A DNA stretch of 8,101 nt. It comes from a bacterium. GTDB lineage: Bacteria > Patescibacteriota > Patescibacteriia > UBA1558 > GWA2-36-10. Shown here piece by piece: positions 5,495 through 8,101 of the stretch. How positions within the stretch are numbered: position 1 is the first letter of the stretch; each line of letters starts with the position of its first letter. The stretch is from NCBI GenBank assembly GCA_030690875.1, contig JAUYFP010000109.1, positions 1 to 8,101 of the forward strand. Direction: 5' to 3'. A program made the translations under genes and the position numbers. A model generated the notes under the pieces. That model was not told where the DNA came from. It saw nothing but the letters and a program-made list of their open reading frames with translations, and did no database searches.

Positions 5495-6268
5495 ATGAAA
5501 CTGGATTATAATAATTTTATAAGTAGAAATTCTTTATATATTGATTCAAATACTCAAAGAGACTTGAAGAGTAAAAAAATTTTTTTTGCTGGGTGTGGAC
5601 TAGGGAGCGTAATAGCTGAATCAGCGGTGCGAACAGGGTTCTCTGAAATTATTTTAGCAGATGGGGATAATGTTGAATTATCTAATTTGAATAGGCAATA
5701 TTTTTTTTATGATGATTTAAGGAAAAATAAAGCAAAATCTTTAGCACGGAATTTACGACGTATAAATCCAATAGCCAATATAAATGTCAATGATTATTTT
5801 ATTGATTCAAAAAATATAGATCATTTATTAAAGAATATCGATTTTGTAATAAATACCGTTGATCTAGATGCAACTTATTTTTCTATTATTAATAAATGTC
5901 TATCTATAGACGTACCAGTGATTTGTCCTTTCAATATTGGTTTTGGTGGTGTTATTTTAGTATTTAATAAAAATTCTGTGAAGCCAGAGTATATTTGGGG
6001 AGAGTTTGGTGTAAAAAATAGTAATGAATTTTATTCAAAATTACTTACAGCGACAAAAGATTATAAACTACCAAATTATGTAGCATCAGTTTTGACAGAA
6101 ATATTTAATCTAGCCGATAGACATGGCTATTATCCACAAATTTCTATAGGAGCACATGTTGTTTCCGCTTTAGTTTTATCGGCAATAATCAAAATTTTAA
6201 AAGGTCAACCCATTGCTCTTGCTCCACATATAATATCAATTGATTCATTTTCAAATGACGGTATTTAA
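5495..6268 (+). CDS. E1-like (ThiF/MoeB/HesA-family) adenylyltransferase
   Basis: A 257-residue single-domain E1-like enzyme that would activate a C-terminal or small-molecule carboxylate as an acyl-adenylate. The nucleotide-binding glycine motif is AGCGLGS at 32-38. The adenylation loop DGDNVELSNLNRQ at 56-68 holds Asp56, Asn64, Asn66 and Arg67. Lys79 in the following NKAKS helix and INP at 90-92 fit the family, and Asp123 or Asp125 in VINTVDLD stands where the metal-binding aspartate is expected. The C-terminal helix with ALVLSAIIKILKGQP also fits. The paired CxxC zinc motifs of ThiF/MoeB are missing (the only cysteines are 34, 135 and 144). It also lacks the extra N-terminal peptide-binding domain of MccB-type enzymes. 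No ubiquitin-like protein, E2, JAB peptidase or thiamin/molybdopterin gene is nearby; its neighbours are an acyltransferase and a sensor. The gene overlaps the next by 14 nt. The fold is certain; the substrate is not. Confidence 0.85.
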   Translation: MKLDYNNFISRNSLYIDSNTQRDLKSKKIFFAGCGLGSVIAESAVRTGFSEIILADGDNVELSNLNRQYFFYDDLRKNKAKSLARNLRRINPIANINVNDYFIDSKNIDHLLKNIDFVINTVDLDATYFSIINKCLSIDVPVICPFNIGFGGVILVFNKNSVKPEYIWGEFGVKNSNEFYSKLLTATKDYKLPNYVASVLTEIFNLADRHGYYPQISIGAHVVSALVLSAIIKILKGQPIALAPHIISIDSFSNDGI

Positions 6269-8101
6269 TTTAAATACTATAATTTCTTCGTTAGTTTTTC
6301 TAACGTGTCTTTTATTGGCAATTTATATTTTTTATAATTCAAAAAAGAATAAAATTCGCGTTGTGTTTGGAGCTTTTGTATTAGTTATAGCTTTTTGGAT
6401 ATTAACAACATATCTAGTAGATGTTATTAAAGATTATAAAACAGTATTATTTTTAAGCAAGGTTGTTTTTATTGGGCCGATTTTAATGCCTGTTTTATTA
6501 CTTCATTTCAGCTTTATTTTTCCATTAGATATAAATAAGCTGTCTTATAAAACTTATGTGTATATTTATATATTGCCTTTGGTTTTATTATTATTATTAC
6601 CTACTAAATTATTTGTTCAAGAAGTGCAGATCCAGGCTTGGGGCACTAATTTTATTTATGGTATTTTGCAACCTATTTTTTCGGCATATTTTGTTTGTTT
6701 CATATTAGCAGCATTTATAAGTTCCATTTTAAAATATAAACATTTAACCAATATAAACAAACTGCAGATAAAGTATGTCTTTGTTGGGGTTTTTATTTCT
6801 TTTATAATCGCTGCTGGTACTAATATTATACTGCCTATATTTAACATTCAGCAATTTAGCTATATTGGTGTACAGTCAATAATAATTTTTATATCTTTTT
6901 CTTTTTATGCAGTAGTTAAGTATCGTTTGATGAACATAAGGCTAGTACTTAGTCGCAGTATTCTCTACGGTCTTCTAGTAGCGACAGTCGCGGCCTTTTT
7001 TGCTTTGTCAGTATTAGTAGTAGGCGAGATGATCGGTGGCAATACTAGAAACAGCAAAATTATTACCTATATTTTTAGTTCCTTTATAGTGGTTATTTTC
7101 TTAGATCCGGTAAAAAGAACTTGGGCTAGGGCAACAGACAATATTTTTTATAAAGACAAAATAGATTATCAGGCCTTGCTTCAGGAAACAGGCAACGCGG
7201 TATCGCGAGAAATAGATTTGTTTAAATTATCAAGGAGCGTTTGCTTGCTTTTGGCCAAGCGCCTCAAAATAAAACAAGTCTCGGTTTTTGTGCCAACAAA
7301 CGGCCAATATGATTTGCTGGCCAGTTCCGATGATAAACAAAAAAACTTTTCTTTGAGTAATTTTTTTGTTGAATATTTAAAAAAGAATCCAGAAATTTTG
7401 ATAGTAGAAGAGCTTTTGCACAACCAGTCAGAGTATGATTCCAACAGTGATATATATAGGCAAATTGATGGTTTTATCAAAGATGCGGAAATTATTAGCG
7501 CGGAAATGGTTGTGCCAATATTTGAGTCCGGCAAATTAACAGCAGTTTTTGTTTTTAAAGCCAAATATTCCGGCGATTTGTATGATCAAAATGATATTAA
7601 TTTCTTAAAAGTATTGATTCCGCAAATTGCCACTGCCATAGAAAAATCCAAGCTCTATGAAGAAGTGGAAAAATTCAACCTCGAGTTAAAACAAAAAGTA
7701 GAGGACAGAACCAAGAGCTTAAAGGAAGCAAACTTGGCCTTGGAGGATAGAAATAGGTTTTTGACCACTACGCAGGCGGTAACTACTATGGTCAGCCGCA
7801 CTCTGGATCTCAAAAAAGTAAATCAGATGATTGCCGACGCTATTGAAGACAAGTTGGGCTATGTCGGTGGCATACTTAGTTTTGTGGACGAAGAAAAAAA
7901 TGTCATGCGGGTTGGGGCTATTACCGCCAACAAAAGCACCATTGAGGCCATGTCTTTACTGCCCAAAGAGCCACGGGAATATGAATCAAAATTGGAAGAG
8001 GGATTTAATTTAGGAGTGCAGAGCGTTTTGACTGGCAAAATTAATTTTTCTGACAAAATGTCCGATTTCTTTTCGCCACCGGTTGATAAAAAAATAATTG
8101 A
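6255..8101 (+). CDS. 7TM-sensor signalling protein with GAF domains, probable histidine kinase (3' end outside window)
   Basis: The frame from ATG 6255 stays open for 615 codons to the window edge, so this covers what would otherwise look like a gene-free 1.8 kb. Residues 1-225 form a 7TM sensor domain: SKKNKIRVVFGAFVLVIAFWI at 29-49, HFSFIFP at 84-90, NKLQIKYVFVG before TM6 and AVVKYRLMNIRLVLSR at its end, as in histidine kinase N-terminal 7TM regions. Two more hydrophobic segments follow (about 235-257 and 268-284). Next come a linker (DPVKRTWARATDNIFYKDKIDY), a GAF-like domain at about 317-462 ending in FLKVLIPQIATAIEKSKLYEEV, a coiled coil at about 463-500, and a second GAF-like domain from about 501. 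HisKA and HATPase domains are expected beyond the edge but not seen; a diguanylate cyclase or phosphatase output is possible. The start overlaps the E1 gene by 14 nt and has no Shine-Dalgarno, implying coupled translation; TTG at 6240 is an alternative start. Confidence 0.85.
   Translation, partial: MTVFNLNTIISSLVFLTCLLLAIYIFYNSKKNKIRVVFGAFVLVIAFWILTTYLVDVIKDYKTVLFLSKVVFIGPILMPVLLLHFSFIFPLDINKLSYKTYVYIYILPLVLLLLLPTKLFVQEVQIQAWGTNFIYGILQPIFSAYFVCFILAAFISSILKYKHLTNINKLQIKYVFVGVFISFIIAAGTNIILPIFNIQQFSYIGVQSIIIFISFSFYAVVKYRLMNIRLVLSRSILYGLLVATVAAFFALSVLVVGEMIGGNTRNSKIITYIFSSFIVVIFLDPVKRTWARATDNIFYKDKIDYQALLQETGNAVSREIDLFKLSRSVCLLLAKRLKIKQVSVFVPTNGQYDLLASSDDKQKNFSLSNFFVEYLKKNPEILIVEELLHNQSEYDSNSDIYRQIDGFIKDAEIISAEMVVPIFESGKLTAVFVFKAKYSGDLYDQNDINFLKVLIPQIATAIEKSKLYEEVEKFNLELKQKVEDRTKSLKEANLALEDRNRFLTTTQAVTTMVSRTLDLKKVNQMIADAIEDKLGYVGGILSFVDEEKNVMRVGAITANKSTIEAMSLLPKEPREYESKLEEGFNLGVQSVLTGKINFSDKMSDFFSPPVDKKII

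Larger units (their letters stand above)
3198..6930. other. AT-rich block with distinct codon use, possible acquired island
   Basis: From the end of the acyl-CoA ligase to about codon 225 of the sensor gene, coding sequence relies on TTA, ATA, ATT, AAT and TAT and rarely uses GCC, GGC or CTG. On both sides such GC-ending codons are common (for example GCCAAA and GGC runs in 640-1446 and 7140-7980). Limits are approximate and judged by reading, not calculated. Membrane proteins are naturally rich in AT-rich codons, but the two soluble enzymes at 4779-6268 show the same bias, which argues for a real difference in origin. Confidence 0.5.

Noticed and set aside
4779..6268. CBASS/Bil-type ubiquitin-like antiphage operon, suggested by the E1-like gene
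   Set aside because: There is no E2, JAB peptidase, nucleotide cyclase, ubiquitin-like or effector gene in the window, and the neighbour is an acyltransferase.
7181..7564. 127-codon open frame on the minus strand
   Set aside because: It lies entirely opposite the linker and first GAF domain of the forward sensor gene, which has clear domain similarity and continuous coding character; the reverse translation shows no recognisable motif.
7831..8056. 60- and 65-codon open frames on either strand near the right edge
   Set aside because: Both are out-of-frame shadows of the second GAF-like region of the sensor gene, with no motifs and no ribosome binding site.

Overview
The window reads as one gene-dense, AT-rich bacterial chromosome segment with every supported gene on the + strand. 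Standard stops work throughout, and TGA is a real stop at 3195-3197. Short or absent gaps, weak or missing Shine-Dalgarno sites, lysine/asparagine-rich small proteins and a sensor kinase with a 7TM N-terminus followed by GAF domains suggest a Candidate Phyla Radiation (Patescibacteria/Parcubacteria-like) genome. That assignment is an inference from style; no taxonomic marker gene is present.

Left part (61-3197): three genes with moderate base composition that use codons such as GCC, GGC and AAG freely. They are a two-domain protein (deoxyribosyltransferase-like fold plus a ribbon-helix-helix-like tail), a serine alpha/beta hydrolase that starts on the base after the first gene's stop, and a complete long-chain acyl-CoA synthetase-type AMP-forming ligase behind a candidate extended -10 promoter.

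Middle part (about 3198-6930): a markedly more AT-rich block. It holds two tandem stand-alone seven-helix membrane proteins whose first 51 codons and 22-nt leaders are nearly identical while the rest has diverged; a LuxI/FeeM-superfamily acyltransferase of the kind annotated as PEP-CTERM/exosortase-associated; a short E1-like (ThiF/MoeB/HesA) adenylyltransferase; and the N-terminal 7TM sensor domain of a large kinase-type gene that overlaps the E1 gene by 14 nt. A very short ORF with a good ribosome binding site lies just before the acyltransferase.

Right part (about 6930-8101): the same large gene continues with linker helices, GAF domain, coiled coil and second GAF domain, now in the base composition of the left part. 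It runs off the window before any kinase core is reached. The composition change falls at the end of the 7TM domain, so this gene looks like a chimera of an acquired sensor module and a resident signalling body.

Working model (inference): the middle block is a cell-cell or envelope signalling cassette. The acyltransferase and E1-like enzyme would make or activate a small acylated or adenylated product, and the 7TM proteins would sense it, one of them wired to a cytoplasmic output. The upstream acyl-CoA ligase and esterase could supply or recycle acyl groups, but their different composition argues that they were there first and may be unrelated.
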